DNA from: Lagenorhynchus albirostris | Taxonomy: Eukaryota > Chordata > Mammalia > Artiodactyla > Delphinidae | Length of the DNA stretch: 64,000 nt | Direction of reading: 5' to 3' | Assembly (NCBI RefSeq): GCF_949774975.1 | Contig: NC_083101.1 | Location: 10,590,267 to 10,654,266 of the forward strand | Shown: piece after piece, positions 35,545 through 46,811 of the stretch | Layout of the letters: every line of letters starts with the position of its first letter | How positions within the stretch are numbered: position 1 is the first letter of the stretch | The notes under the pieces: generated by a model | The model's database searches: none | Seen by the model: the letters and a program-made list of their open reading frames with translations, nothing else | Told to the model about the DNA's origin: nothing | Translations under genes and position numbers: made by a program

Positions 35545-35725
35545 AGGCAGTAGAGTAACAGTTAGGAACTCAGGCCAGGTTATGGAGGTAGACCTGGATT
35601 TGATTCCTCTTTCATCATTATTGTGTGACCTTGGGAAAATTTTTTGTCACTTTTCTGTGCCTTAATTTCCACATCTATAAAATGGAGATAGGAACTATAC
35701 CTGTCTTTATTAAAGTATGTGTGTT
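35545..35725 (+). repeat. MIR SINE
   Basis: GACCTGGATTTGATTCCTC, GTGTGACCTTGGGAAAA and CTATAAAATGGAGATAGG appear in MIR order. Confidence 0.8.
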
Positions 35726-35727
35726 GG

Positions 35728-36290
35728 GGCAGGGTGGGCAGGCAAGGTTCTCCCCTAGGTTCGATTATTCATTAGAAGAACTCACAGGACTCAGCATATA
35801 GTTTTACTCACTACTATCATTTACCACAGTGAAAACATTTACTACAAGGAAAAATTAGCAAAGGGAAAAGGTGCATGAACAAAGTCTGGAGGAAAGCAGG
35901 CACAGGCTTCCAAGAGTCCTCTCCCAGTGGAGTTGCATAGGGCACACTTATTTCCCTCAGCAAGGAATTGTGACAACACAGGATAAAATGTTATCTATCA
36001 AGGAAGCTCATTAGAGACTCAGTGCCCAGGAATTTTACTGGAGGCTAGTCATATAGGCACCCTCTGCCTAGCATTTACCAAAATTCCAGACTCCTAGAAC
36101 GAAAACAGGTGTTCAGCATAAACCATATTTTTGGCACAATTAGTTTAGGTACAGTGAGCCATTCTTATCAGGAATGGTGAGAACCCTTGTAAAATCTAAG
36201 TTCCCACAGGCCAGCCAAGGGCTCGCCTTACAAGCAGGCCTTGCCAAGGATAGCAGTCTCAGGCCTGGGATGTTAACTCTTTTCTGCATA
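35728..36290 (-). mobile_element. Ancient LTR-like element, probably ERVL class
   Basis: AGAAGAACTCACAGGACTCA, then GTTTTACTCACTACTATCAT and the later GCCAGCCAAGGGCTCGCCTT, resemble an antisense ERVL-type LTR. It is degraded and without coding sequence. Confidence 0.45.
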
Positions 36291-36299
36291 GTATATAAA

Positions 36300-36700
36300 A
36301 CACTTAGTATAGTGCCTGGCTCTTAATAAGCACTTCGTAATTCGTAGTTGCTGCAGCTGCTGCTGTTTTAGGTCGGGACTCCGTTTCACCACTGTTTCCA
36401 GTGCTTAGCACAGTGCTAAGAATAGATGTCTCACTGACAGTAATAATCATAACTTGTACTACTAATAGATGATACGTATTAATTACGTGCCAGGCTGTGT
36501 TTTCAAGACCTGACAAATATTCATTTATTTAATCCTCATCACAGCTTTGTGACGTAGATTATGTTTGTTACATTTTACATGTGAGGAAACCAGTGCACAG
36601 AGAAGTTAAGTAATTGGTCCAAGTTCTTGTAGTTTGTTAGTGGTGAAGATGGGACTTTAACCTGGACCTTCCGCCTCCTGAGACTCCCTTTTAACTATAC
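36300..36700 (-). repeat. MIR, antisense
   Basis: TTTAATCCTCATCACAGCTT, TACATTTTACATGTGAGGAA and GAAGTTAAGTAATTGGTCCA are antisense MIR phrases. Confidence 0.75.
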
Positions 36701-37490
36701 CCTCCATAATGGACAAGTAAGTGGCTCAGTGGGTAAATGAATATTTAAAATGAGTTGTTCAACCACCTGTAAATACATTTTGGCAGTAAATGGGGAAGAC
36801 TGAAGACTGGATATTAGATACTATTATTTTTTGATTTTGTTAGGTATAATAATGGTATTGTGGCGATAAAGGAAAATGTCCTTATATTTTAGAAATGTTT
36901 ATCAAAATATTTAGGATGAAATGTCAATGTCTGCTATTTGAAGTACTATAGTAGAATAAAAATTGATGAAGCAAATATGGGAAAAATCAGCAGTTGTTAA
37001 AGTAGAGAGAGAGTGTTCATTAAACCACCCTCCTTACTCTTCTGTATTTTTAAAATTTTATAATCAAAAGTAGAAAGATAAAGTGATTTATTTATTAGCA
37101 GTAGTAAGCAGTGCCCAAAGTAGTAGCAGTGCACATGTTTTAAGATAAGCTAAATTATTGGGAAAATTTGACGTCTCATTAATACAGTGATTTACTGAAT
37201 GTATATTATCTGCTAAAGTTTTTGATGCATTTTAGAGCTATAGATTGATACCCCTTTGTTTTACAGATGAAGATACTGAAACTTTATCAATGTCAGTGAT
37301 AGGTTCTTCATCACAGACCAACCAGCCTTTCTTTGGTCCCTTGCTAAAGAACCTTCTTCCCTTTACCTCAGGATTTTACCTTTGGAAAAATAAAGTGCTT
37401 TACTTTTTTATCTGAAAATATATTTTTTTGTATTATGTACTTGGTGTAATATGATCATAATGGATTTGTTTACCACTGTGTATGCCAGTA
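36701..37490. other. GOLGA1 intron 3, nothing recognised
   Basis: Mostly AT-rich unique intron. A MIR-like fragment may lie near 37250-37330. Confidence 0.35.
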
Positions 37491-37492
37491 GT

Positions 37493-37494
37493 GT

Positions 37495-37530
<36 letters not shown>
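37493..37530. repeat. Compound (GC)n-(AC)n microsatellite
   Basis: GTGTGTGCGCGCGCG is followed by about 13 CA units. The alternating purine-pyrimidine run is continuous. Confidence 0.95.
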
Positions 37531-37531
<1 letters not shown>

Positions 37532-37735
37532 ATTTATCTGTTTTGCATCTTGTATCTCTTCACATTATACATGGAGGTAGTGTTGCTTCTGCTTTATAGT
37601 TAGAGAAACTTTTCAGTTATCACTTAAAGTGTAACCAAACCTAAAATAAGAGTTGTTGCTTTCTGATTGAATATTGTGGTCTCACGCTGCTAAAAATCCA
37701 GGTATGAATACAACCTCTTATATCTGTCTCAACAG

Positions 37736-37826
37736 GCGTCTGATGGAAGCAGCTCCAGAGAAGATCTTTCATCCCAGCTTTTGAGAAGGAATGAACAGAT
37801 ACGGAAATTAGAGGCCAGGCTTTCTG
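37736..37826 (+). CDS. GOLGA1: GOLGA1 coding exon (residues 46-75)
   Basis: Encodes [20 protein letters not shown] to LEARLS, plus one base of an Asp codon. The acceptor is CTCAACAG and the donor GTATGT. It covers the Ser-rich linker and the onset of the coiled coil. It follows a 4.7 kb intron. Confidence 0.95.
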
Positions 37827-38639
37827 GTATGTCTAAGAACTCATAAGAAGCAAACAAAGGCAACTTGCCTTGCCTGACCCTCTTTGCCTATAAAAAAGCC
37901 AAACAGCATAACCTTACAGTTATTTTGACATATTTTGATATTCTCAGTCAAAAAGGAGCAACTTGTACCCCCTTTAATCCCTTCTTTTGTTAGTGTACTG
38001 AATAGTGTAAATTCAAAACTGAGTTTTAAAGTTAAAAAAAAAAACTGACGTTTTTCTGCTCCTGAGATTTCTAACCGTGGATATAAAAGGTATTAAAAGT
38101 ATATGTAGATTTAACTATCTTTCATCCATTAGCCTAGCTTGCTTTCAGGTGGAGAGGGTTAGGAGATAGCATTTTTAGGGAATGGCCAACAGATGTTGGA
38201 TTCTTCAGCACCAGACAGGGTTTGGTGCTACGTTGCCACTTGCTACAGATACATATCACCTGTGTAATGTCTTTCCGGGTCTTTGGGCTACTTTTCAGTG
38301 GTATTTCTAACTTCAGCACCTGTATAGAAGCTATAACTCTCATTATGTCTTTTATGTGCAGTTTACGATGTACACCACTCCTATTACATTCTTTGCCTGA
38401 GCAGAGGGCATATTTGTGATAGAGTTGTGAGTTCTTATTTTGGTTTCTGCCAGTAGATACATTTTGAAAGCTTCAGCCTGTGAAGTGGTCAATGACTTCT
38501 GTGTTTGTTTTTGTCCTTTGGCCTTATGCCCATTTTACTGTAATGAAAGCAACAGACTACAAAATTCACCAAGTTGTATGTGAAATATTTGTGTTTGTGT
38601 AGTTATCAAAGGTATATAGTATAACTCACAGCTCCTAGC

Positions 38640-39245
38640 TAGTCCATTATCTCATTTTGTTCTCACTCTAGCCTAACAATGCTTAGTGACATTAAGGTCA
38701 CAGAGGTAGTAGGTGGTAGAGCTGGGATCCAAACCACTACAGTCTGCTTTAAACTCAATTGTTATTATCCTGTTACCCCTACCTGTAAGTAATACCAGTA
38801 ACAGAGGTGAAGTAACTTTATATTTGTTCAGTGTTGGGGAGAAAGCTCTAAGGTAATATGGATCTTCCCTAAATAGTTTGGGCTTGACTGATGTTAGAGG
38901 AGGGACAGGGAAGAGGACTGACATTTATTAAGCCCACTTATGTCCTGGGCATTTACCTACTGGCTCAGTGTGAATAATAATAACAACCACAGTATCAGCT
39001 ACCCTTTATTGAGCATTGTGTGCAACGTGCTTAAAGCACTTAGTTTGTTTTATAATTAAGGCATATAGAACATTTAGTTTATTATCTAATACATCCTTTG
39101 AGGTAGATAAATTAATATCATCATTTCATAAATGAAGAAACTAATACTTAGGATCAATAATTTGCTTAAGGTCTCTCAGCTAAGGACTGACAGAGTTGGG
39201 ATTTGAACTAAAGCCTGTCTACTTTTCCACTATACCATACTATCT
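38640..39245 (-). repeat. MIR remnants, antisense (two copies)
   Basis: The first copy, at 38640-38760, has GGTGGTAGAGCTGGGATCCA. The second, at 38985-39240, has TTTCATAAATGAAGAAACTA and GACAGAGTTGGGATTTGAAC. Confidence 0.7.
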
Positions 39246-39816
39246 TCTTTGGCTACCAAGGTAATTAATTCTGACTTTCACCTTTAATATGTCACAGGCA
39301 GCTCAGTTCTGTGTAGAAAGGAAGCTGACTTTTCTAGAGAATTAAGTACTTTTATTGCAAAGGCAATACTGTGGTAAGATGTTTGCTATTGCCCTAACCA
39401 CTGTCACTCAGTTGTATGGACTCTTAAGTGAGCTGTTCAGTGAATTCCCTTTGATCTATCCTACTGCTAAGACTGGAAAGGAAGGTGAAACTGAGATTTG
39501 AAATTAAGTAATGAGATAATGGTTTTCATGGCGGGGCATTTCTGATGACCAGACCAGGCCCAGTTCTTGTTCTCTCTCAAGGCTAAACAAATCTGCCTGT
39601 TTGTATTCACCATTTACACTGTGGGTAGTTCGTACTATACCTGTTTGCCTGTGTTGTTCATTGTTAATGGGAGGCTGTCTGCCCAGCTTTCCTTAACAGG
39701 AATGGTTTTCAGGTTGAGAAAATCATCATCATTTTCATTCATTTTTTTTTGTTTAATTAACTTCCTTTCCTGATGTTTGTCCATTCCTGGTATGTGCGTC
39801 ACCCTCCTCACCCAAG

Positions 39817-39891
39817 ACTATGCTGAACAGGTCCGAAACTTGCAGAAGATAAAAGAGAAGCTTGAAATTGCATTAGAAAAACACCAGGATT
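39817..39891 (+). CDS. GOLGA1: GOLGA1 coding exon (residues 76-100)
   Basis: Encodes [20 protein letters not shown] to EKHQD, plus one base of Ser. The acceptor is ACCCAAG after a CT-rich tract and the donor is GTACGT. It is coiled-coil sequence with a clear heptad pattern. Confidence 0.95.
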
Positions 39892-40827
39892 GTACGTATT
39901 TTTTTTCCTGCTTTTTTCAATCTTTCCAGGGTTTAGTTTTTTGAAATGAAACAATAGCGTATGGTTAAGTTTGTCCTTCATCATAGCCTAGATCTTTATT
40001 TTATAAGTAGTGTACTTCTTAATCAAGTTGATATAACATTTATCTGATAGTTATAAGCATACAGTTCATCCTTATGTTGCTTTATGGGCATGCTTCTTAG
40101 GAGAAGGTTATTATGTATCTCATCCAGTTGGCTGGTTTATTGGCTGCCCTTAGTTTTTAGTAAAATCAAGTGCCTGGTCCTTGGGCCTACATTAAGAAAC
40201 TTTGGTTCTAGCCATAGCTTCATTGCTGCTTTGTTCAAGAACTGGGGAAAATCTTTATCTGTCATCACTCCTCTAACAATAGAACATACATTTTGTTTAG
40301 TTTACCCTAAATCATATGTTCTCCTTTGGGTTCAATCCAAGAAAGATGCTAACAGAAGTAGAAAGTTATTTTTTGTTGATATAATATATACTAAAAAAAT
40401 TTTTTTGAGGAAAATAAAGTGGAAGAAGTGTTTTGCTTTGTTTTGACTTTTTGTTTTAATTCTGATAAAGTAGTAGTAGCCATCACTTAGCAATAGCATT
40501 GGTGTTTTCTGGCAACCTGCCTAACTCAGTGTTCTATCACTGTATCATTTAGAAAGTTACCCTTTGGCATCTTCCTAAATGTATATACTTGACTATAACA
40601 AAAAACCAAGAACAATTGGAAACAAGCTAAAACAAAACTGTGGTCTATTACTAAGGGCAAAAGATTCTGGGAAAGTCAAGATGGGTCAGGTTTTTCCCAG
40701 TCTCATAATCCACTCTGTGACCTTGGCCTTTTTTGTTAGGGGACAGTTGTAAAGTAATCACATGGGCTATTTGACGTGCTGTTTCTGAAATATCTCCATA
40801 TCTCAAATAGAGCCTCTTTGTTAACAG
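39892..40827. other. GOLGA1 intron 5, nothing recognised
   Basis: Intron with no clear repeat. The open frame on the + strand near 40084-40446 has no homology that I recognise. Confidence 0.4.
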
Positions 40828-40925
40828 CTTCCATGCGGAAATTTCAAGAGCAGAATGAGACATTCCAAGCCAACAGAGCCAAAATGGCAGAAGGACTGGC
40901 TTTGGCATTAGCCAGAAAGGACCAG
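40828..40925 (+). CDS. GOLGA1: GOLGA1 coding exon (residues 101-133)
   Basis: Encodes SSMRKFQEQNETFQANRAKM to ALARKDQ and ends in phase 0. The acceptor is TTAACAG. The donor GTATTT is weak because the +5 position is T. Reading through the donor gives a short tail before a stop, so retention would truncate the protein. Confidence 0.94.
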
Positions 40926-42334
40926 GTATTTTATATGTGGCACTGCCCAAGGCTGGTGGAAAGATTTCACTTAGTGACATGATTTCAAAAATCATGCCAT
41001 AAACCTGGTAGAAGATATTTACAACCCAGGAGAAAAGGAATGCTATATAAGTTCTTTGAGATTTCATTTGGCCTTAGGGTGGGAAATTATTAAGGAACTT
41101 TACAGTTATAATCATGAAATGTGTCCATAATGTGAGACTATCATTTTCCAAACTGTATAACTTTGTAAAATGGAGAGGAAAGTAGTGTGTTCGTAATCTG
41201 GTGGTGAACCCCAAGATAAGGAAAAAGGTCTCTGCCCTCCAAAAACCTGTCTGAAAGCCTAGTCCCAAAACACTTGCCTTTATAGTGGAGAAGATGCTAT
41301 CAAGCTAGTGATCATCCATGGAGTACATAGTTCTTACAACCTCTGTCCCAAGTTTCCTCATCCCCAGCCAACTAGACTGAGAGGAACTTCTGTAATCTCA
41401 GTAGAACCATCCATTGAAAGATGCTGAATGAATGACAATAAGAAACTAATACTATTACTGGCTCTTATAATAACTATAAAGTATATTTTGTTCAATGGCA
41501 TTTTGAATTTAAGATAAGCATCAAAATACTGTAATGATAATTCTGATTTATTAAGATAGGGTCAATTTATTATATTACATTTCCTTTTAAGAAAATACAT
41601 TATTTCATCTGCAGTAGGTGGGGTGGTTGGTTGACTTGTTTTACAGTGTGTATTAGTCATGTCAGACATTTACTAGCCAGAAAAAAAAATCATTCACCAA
41701 TAATTAGTGAATAACTGTGATATGAATTTATATAAATGAAGAGATAATCTAAAATTGGTGGACTCTGATTGTAGGCAGTTGGGATATAGCCTTTTGTACC
41801 AGTGGTTATTTTTTCCCCTCTTCTGTGCTTGGTGAATAAGGGGCGTAATCCCTTCTCCTTTAACTTTTATCAGATGGCATAAAAGATATTGGTAAAGTGA
41901 AAATGAGAAGGAAAATAATGATTGGGGGCTGCTGAAGACAACCCCTGCCCCCCGCCTGTTTTTCAGTCAATTAATTTTTATAGAGCAGTTGTAGAATTAC
42001 CAACACAGCTGGTCCCAGCTACCCACTCCCAAGAAATATTAATAGTACTCATAGAAAAACCCTCAGGAATAAGCTGAAAACTGCATCAGAACATCAGATA
42101 CAGCCTTGTTTGGGTGCTCTGCTTAGTAAAAATTTGCAGGCTTATGTATGTGCTTTAGAATTTTATATAAAGTTCATTTTCTTTTCCTTTTAGGACTCTT
42201 GGCTTTCTTTATATTTGCTGTTTTGTTTGGTTGATTGGTTGCTTTGGGTGGAGAGGGTTATTTTGTTTTCTTAAGATCTTGGTATTATTGATACTCTTCC
42301 CTGGAAACTGTACTATTTTATTGTTTTGTTTTAG
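40926..42334. other. GOLGA1 intron 6, nothing recognised
   Basis: AT-rich intron with no SINE or clear LINE and no further exon recognised. Confidence 0.4.
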
Positions 42335-42367
42335 GAATGGTCAGAAAAAATGGATCAGCTTGAAAAG
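42335..42367 (+). CDS. GOLGA1: GOLGA1 micro-exon (residues 134-144)
   Basis: A 33-base exon encodes EWSEKMDQLEK between acceptor TTTTAG and donor GTTAGT. It is phase 0 at both ends, so skipping would remove 11 residues without a frameshift. Confidence 0.94.
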
Positions 42368-42499
42368 GTTAGTTCATCTTTGTTTTTGTCTCATTGTGAA
42401 TGTTGGCCTCTTCTCTGGGGCTTGGAAAATGCTTTCTTCAGTACCTAGTACACTGATGGCTATACCACCTCTTGGAAGCAGGGCACTGGGTGATTAGTC

Positions 42500-43015
42500 A
42501 TTGACTTAGAAAGCTCGTGTCTTCCTTTTCCTTGGTGGGTGTACTGGATATCTTTTGTTTGCCCCTCCAGGTACACTCTCCACCCCCTCTCCTACCTTTC
42601 TCTGTGTACGAAGGCTGATAGGTAATGCATCAGCAGGGCTCCATTGCCCTCTGGCTTCTAATTAAGTGTGCCTGTGGGAAACATAAAAAGAACTATGTGT
42701 AGAAGAGTGTGGTCGGGAAGTTTATTCCCTCAGCCATCTCCATGTGAGATCCCTTCAGTTTGGATGCATCCCATGGCCCAAGGTCACAGCTTCAGCTGGA
42801 CCTTTGGTTCACCCTCTGATAGAGTTTCTCTTTTTGTGTTTCTTGTAACCTATTTATCCCTTTGCCCCTTTATGCCAACTGTTACTAGCACATCATCTCT
42901 TTTGGGTTTTCTTACCCCACCCACAGCTTTGAAAAGTCCCTTTATTAGACTGTCTGCAGAATATCTACTTTGAGTCTGTTTCTTGCTGGGGCTCTGATTG
43001 ACACAGTGGTAACAT
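42500..43015 (+). repeat. Unclassified ancient interspersed repeat
   Basis: Phrases such as CCCTTTATTAGACTGTCTGC and TCTTGCTGGGGCTCTGATTG resemble the 3' part of an ancient LTR or MER element on the + strand. The family is not assigned. Confidence 0.4.
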
Positions 43016-43353
43016 TAGGAATAATTTTTGAGGATGCAGTTGGGAAGGATGGCATTTCTGAAGGCTCAGCATTGAGTAGATAAGAGAACCTCTTAGCTAG
43101 ACACAGACGAGGAGAATTGATTATTCCAGCACCATAGCTTGTGTAACACTGTGTAGGTGCCTTATGTAATGTATTCCTGGCTCCCAGACATGAACAGGAA
43201 GATGAAATTTCACACCTACAATTAGAAAGACATTTTAATTTAAAATAATCAATAGTCAATTTGCTCAGCCCACATTATGTGCTGCTTCCTAATTCATTCC
43301 TTGTTTTCATTGAGTACTCCTAAGTTACTCTTTATGGTAGAAAATTATTTCTT

Positions 43354-43481
43354 TTCTTTTTCTATTTTTTTTTTGCCACACCATGTGGCATGCAGGATCT
43401 TAGTTCCCCAACCAGGGATCGAACCTGTGCCCCCTGCATTGGGAGCACAGAGTCCTAACCGCTGGACTGCCAGGGAAGTCC
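43354..43481 (-). mobile_element. Short CHR-family SINE with target-site duplication
   Basis: T-rich tail, then GCCACACCATGTGGCATGCA and a head ending GACTGCCAGGGAAGTCC. It is flanked by AGAAAATTATTTCTT at 43339-43353 and 43482-43496. Confidence 0.93.
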
Positions 43482-43623
43482 AGAAAATTATTTCTTAGAT
43501 TGATATATTCAGTTGTAAAATATATTTACTGTTAATTTTATTAAACAGATGAGTTTTATTATTGCTCCATTCTTGGGATGAAACACGAAGTTAAACCAGC
43601 GATTTTCTTTGTGTGTTCTGTAG

Positions 43624-43771
43624 AAATCTGATTACCCAAGCTATCAGAATGCCTTAACGTATTTACGTAAGGAAAGAATTACAGAAGAGTCAAGCTATGT
43701 CCCAAAGAAACTTGTGCTTAAAAAATATATATCTAAACGTGGTGTTAATTATGGTCTTCTTAAATATGAAG
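43624..43771 (+). other. Possible unannotated cassette exon in GOLGA1 intron 7
   Basis: A 148-base segment is flanked by an acceptor (TTCTTTGTGTGTTCTGTAG) and a donor (GAAG followed by GTATGG). The frame continuing from the upstream coding exon is open throughout and reads KSDYPSYQNALTYLRKERIT, then 29 further codons to LLKYE. If included, it would shift the frame and meet a TAA immediately on joining the next coding exon, giving a truncated golgin-97 or a decay target. I do not recognise the peptide. It could be chance or an old insertion. Confidence 0.3.
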
Positions 43772-44072
43772 GTATGGGTTAGGTTAAAGTTTTCTTGTCT
43801 TGAAAGAAACTCTTAAGATTGTAGCAGTTGAATTCTCATTGGACTATTTTTTCATCTTTTAAAATTATGGTAAAGGGGGAATCCATATAGGACTGAACTA
43901 AATAAAATCTACTTCAGTTCACTAAGATCTTTTCTCTCCATCCCCCCGCCCTACCGCAGGAGAGGTTGGGAAATATTTTAGACCAGGAAAGAGTAATGAG
44001 GCATCTATGTAGGTCTTTTAAGCCACTGTGATTTTTGGAAGTGTTATTTTTAGACTGTTTCAATTTTTTTTT

Positions 44073-44220
44073 ATTTAATTTTTTTATACAGCAAGTTCTT
44101 TTTTTAAAATTTTTTTTAAATTTATTTTTTATACAGCAGGTCCTTATTAGTTATCCGTTTTGTACATATTAGTGTATATATGTCAATCCCAATCTCCCAG
44201 TCCCACCACCCCTCCCCCCC
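44073..44220 (-). mobile_element. L1 3' end, antisense, 5'-truncated, with repeated tail
   Basis: TTTATACAGCAGGTCCTTAT and ATGTCAATCCCAATCTCCCA match the antisense 3' end also found at 62903. The tail region is partly repeated: TTTATACAGCAAGTTC at about 44087, then TTTATACAGCAGGTCC at about 44129. Confidence 0.8.
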
Positions 44221-44762
44221 CAGTTTTAATTTATTTTTAATCAAGAATTGGAAACTGCGACAACAGGGTTTGTCCTGAATAGAATCCATCTCAGGAAGCT
44301 ATTATTTAGTAAATTGTAACCTCCTGACACCAGTCATGTCTAATTTTTGTTGACTTGCTATCTGAACTTACTAACCAAAATTAGTTCTACTTAAATGCAT
44401 CTAATTTTTTAAGAGCATTCAGTCTTGTTCCAGTTATTCATGTTATTCAACCAGTTCAGTGTGTCATTGAGATAGACATGTAAAATGGATGTCTGCAATT
44501 GCTAATCAAACTTAAGCACTTTTCAAGTGTTAATTGTTGCTCTTGTTCCCCTTTTCACAGCTATCATTTAAAACATATTTATTTCTAACTTAAAGAATTT
44601 ATAGATAATTTTGTAAATAATTACCGTAAAGCTTCCCATTATCAATGTATTATTGCTGCTGATAAGAAATTGTCTTCAGATTTTCCTTTATTAAGAATTC
44701 TACTTGTATAATACGGATTTCTAATGTCCTAGTTGCCTGAGCTGATATCTTCTTTTGCATAG

Positions 44763-44891
44763 GATAAAAGGTTTCTGACAGCTCAGTTACAGGAAATGAA
44801 GAACCAGAGTTTGAATCTTTTCCAAAGGAGAGATGAAATGGATGAATTAGAGGGGTTCCAGCAGCAGGAACTAAGTAAAGTAAAGCACATG
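44763..44891 (+). CDS. GOLGA1: GOLGA1 coding exon (residues 145-187)
   Basis: Encodes DKRFLTAQLQEMKNQSLNLF to QQQELSKVKHM (43 codons, phase 0 at both ends). The acceptor is TTGCATAG and the donor GTATGC. The sequence is coiled-coil with an acidic patch (DEMDELE). Confidence 0.95.
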
Positions 44892-45140
44892 GTATGCGTT
44901 TTTGTTTTAGAAGCTAAATCCTGAATAGATGATTTTGCTAGTCATCACTCTCTAACTGCTGATAAGCATACCTTAGTTGTCTTTGATACTAATCATATTT
45001 GTATGTTTTTCAGTTTGTTAAAGTGGAAAAGTTCTGTTTGAAATGTATTTCCTTTTCCTTTTTAAACTACTGGGCATATGAGACCCCTTCTAAGCTCACA
45101 AAAATGTTATGAAAGCTTGCCTTATTGGTCCAGATTTTTT
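44892..45140. other. GOLGA1 intron 8, unique part
   Basis: Nothing recognised before the SINE pile. Confidence 0.4.
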
Positions 45141-45684
45141 GTAATTTATTAATTAATTTATTTTTGGCTGCATTGGGTCTTTGTTGCTACATGCGGGCTT
45201 TCTCTAGTTGCGGCAAGCGGGGGCTATTCTTTTTTTTTTTTTTTTTTGCGGTACGCGGGCCTCTCACTGTTGTGGCCTCTCCCGTTGCGGAGCACAGGCT
45301 CCAGACACGCAGGCTCAGCGGCCATGGCTCACGGGCCCAGCCGCTCCGCGGCATGTAGGATCTTCCCGGACCAGGGCATGAACCCGTGTCCCCTGCATCG
45401 GCAGGCAGACTCTCAACCACTGCGCCACCAGGGAAGCCCGGGGGCTACTGTTCATTATGGTGCGCGGACTTCTCGTTGCAGTGGCTACTCTTGTTGCAGA
45501 GCATGGGCTCTAGGTGTGCGGGCTTCAATAGTTGTGGCTCGCGGGCTCTAGAGCACAGGCTCAGTAGTTGTGGCACATGGGCTTAGTTGCTCCGCAGCAC
45601 GTGGGATCTTCCCAGACCAGGGATCGAACCCCTGTCCCCTGCATTGGCAGGCGGATTCTTAACCACTGCACCACCAGGGAAGTC
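45141..45684 (-). mobile_element. CHR-1 SINE interrupted by a CHR-2 SINE
   Basis: An antisense CHR-1 begins after CCAGATTTTTT and ends CACCAGGGAAGTC at 45684. A CHR-2 copy (45231-45439) sits inside it, so the halves are 45141-45230 and 45440-45684. Confidence 0.9.
45231..45439 (-). mobile_element. CHR-2 SINE nested in CHR-1
   Basis: A T run is followed by GCGGTACGCGGGCCTCTCAC, and the copy ends CCACCAGGGAAGCCC. The flanks GGGGGCTATTCT and GGGGGCTACTGT are an imperfect target-site duplication of host SINE sequence. Confidence 0.9.
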
Positions 45685-45693
45685 CCAGATTTT

Positions 45694-46094
45694 ATTTTTA
45701 ATTTATTTATTTTATTTTTATTATTTTTGGCTGCGTTGGGTCTTAGTTGCGGCACGTGGGATCTTCATTGTGACATGTGGGCTTCTCTCTAGTTGTGGTG
45801 TGCGGGCTCCAAATCACGCTGGCTCTTCACTGCAACATGCGGGCTTCTCTCTAGTTGGGGCACGTGGGCTCCAGGGCACGTGGGCTCTGTAGTTGCGGCA
45901 CGCAGGCTCCAGAGCGCATGGGCTCTGTAGTTTGCAGCACGCAGGCTCTCTAGTTGAGATGCGCAGGCTCAGTAGTTGGGGCATGTGGGCTTAGTTGCCC
46001 CATGGCCTGTGGGATCTTCCCTGACCAGGGATTGAACCGCCTCCCCTGCATTGGAAGGCAGATTCTTAACCACTGGACCATCAGGGAAGTCCTT
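45694..46094 (-). mobile_element. Second CHR-1 SINE, end to end with the first
   Basis: The antisense body has several repeated units (GGCTCCAGAGCGCATGGGCT type). It ends CAGGGAAGTCC, followed by GTCCAGATTTTTTT. The motif CCAGATTTT recurs left of the first SINE, between the two, and after the second, which indicates insertion into the same site twice. Confidence 0.88.
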
Positions 46095-46160
46095 GTCCAG
46101 ATTTTTTTACAAGTGTATTTCTTAGTAGTGGTCCAGTGAAACTTTCTATCTTTGTATCAG

Positions 46161-46330
46161 CTTTTAAAAAAAGAAGAAAGTTTGGGGAAAATGGAGCAAG
46201 AATTGGAAGCACGTACCAGAGAACTTAGTCGCACCCAGGAGGAGTTGATGATCTCCAACCAGCTGTCAGCAGACTTAAGCCAGAAGATAGAAGAGCTTCA
46301 GAGAAACTACTCAACGCTGGAAGAGCAGAG
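46161..46330 (+). CDS. GOLGA1: GOLGA1 coding exon (residues 188-244)
   Basis: Encodes LLKKEESLGKMEQELEARTR through the STLEEQ segment and two bases of Arg. The acceptor is TTGTATCAG. The donor GTTCTT departs from consensus at positions +3 to +5. The exon lies only about 70 bases right of a pile of three SINEs (45141-46094). Confidence 0.95.
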
Positions 46331-46811
46331 GTTCTTGCTTGGTCTGTGGGGCACATGGGTAGCGGTGTTAGTGTAGCTCTGGTTACAGCCAACCTGTCTT
46401 TCCCCATTGCTCACTGTAGCACTTCCTGATCTTAACTCTGGCAAGGTCTTCTGGACTTATCCTTACCTGCCTAGGGCTTTAGGACCCCCCTACCTCCTCC
46501 AAACCCTCATTCCCCTTCACCTGCCTAGGCTCAGACACTCCAACCCTGCCGAGCAATTTAGTATGTTTTAGAGTTGCTAAGCTATTGAATAGCCAAAGGT
46601 AGATAAAGATTTCTTGCCTAAACCTGAGTGGAATTTTTCTCTTGGGCCTCCTGCTTCAGAGAGAGTGAAGAAGTCTTTTCCACTGATAATCTTCACAAGG
46701 CTAATGTTTGCAGCCCTGACATGTAAAGAACCATCTGTGTTTTTCCTGTGGAAGAATGTGTCTTAGGTGGGATATCCAAATTTGTTCATTGTCTGCTTTC
46801 TTTCAATAAAG

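Noticed and set aside
40651..41067. 138-codon open frame on the minus strand
   Set aside because: It is the antisense shadow of the GOLGA1 exon 40828-40925 and its intron.
45141..46094. Clustered repeated units resembling a tandem array or CRISPR
   Set aside because: The repeated units are internal repeats of CHR-1 SINE bodies and three overlapping insertions; there are no regular spacers.
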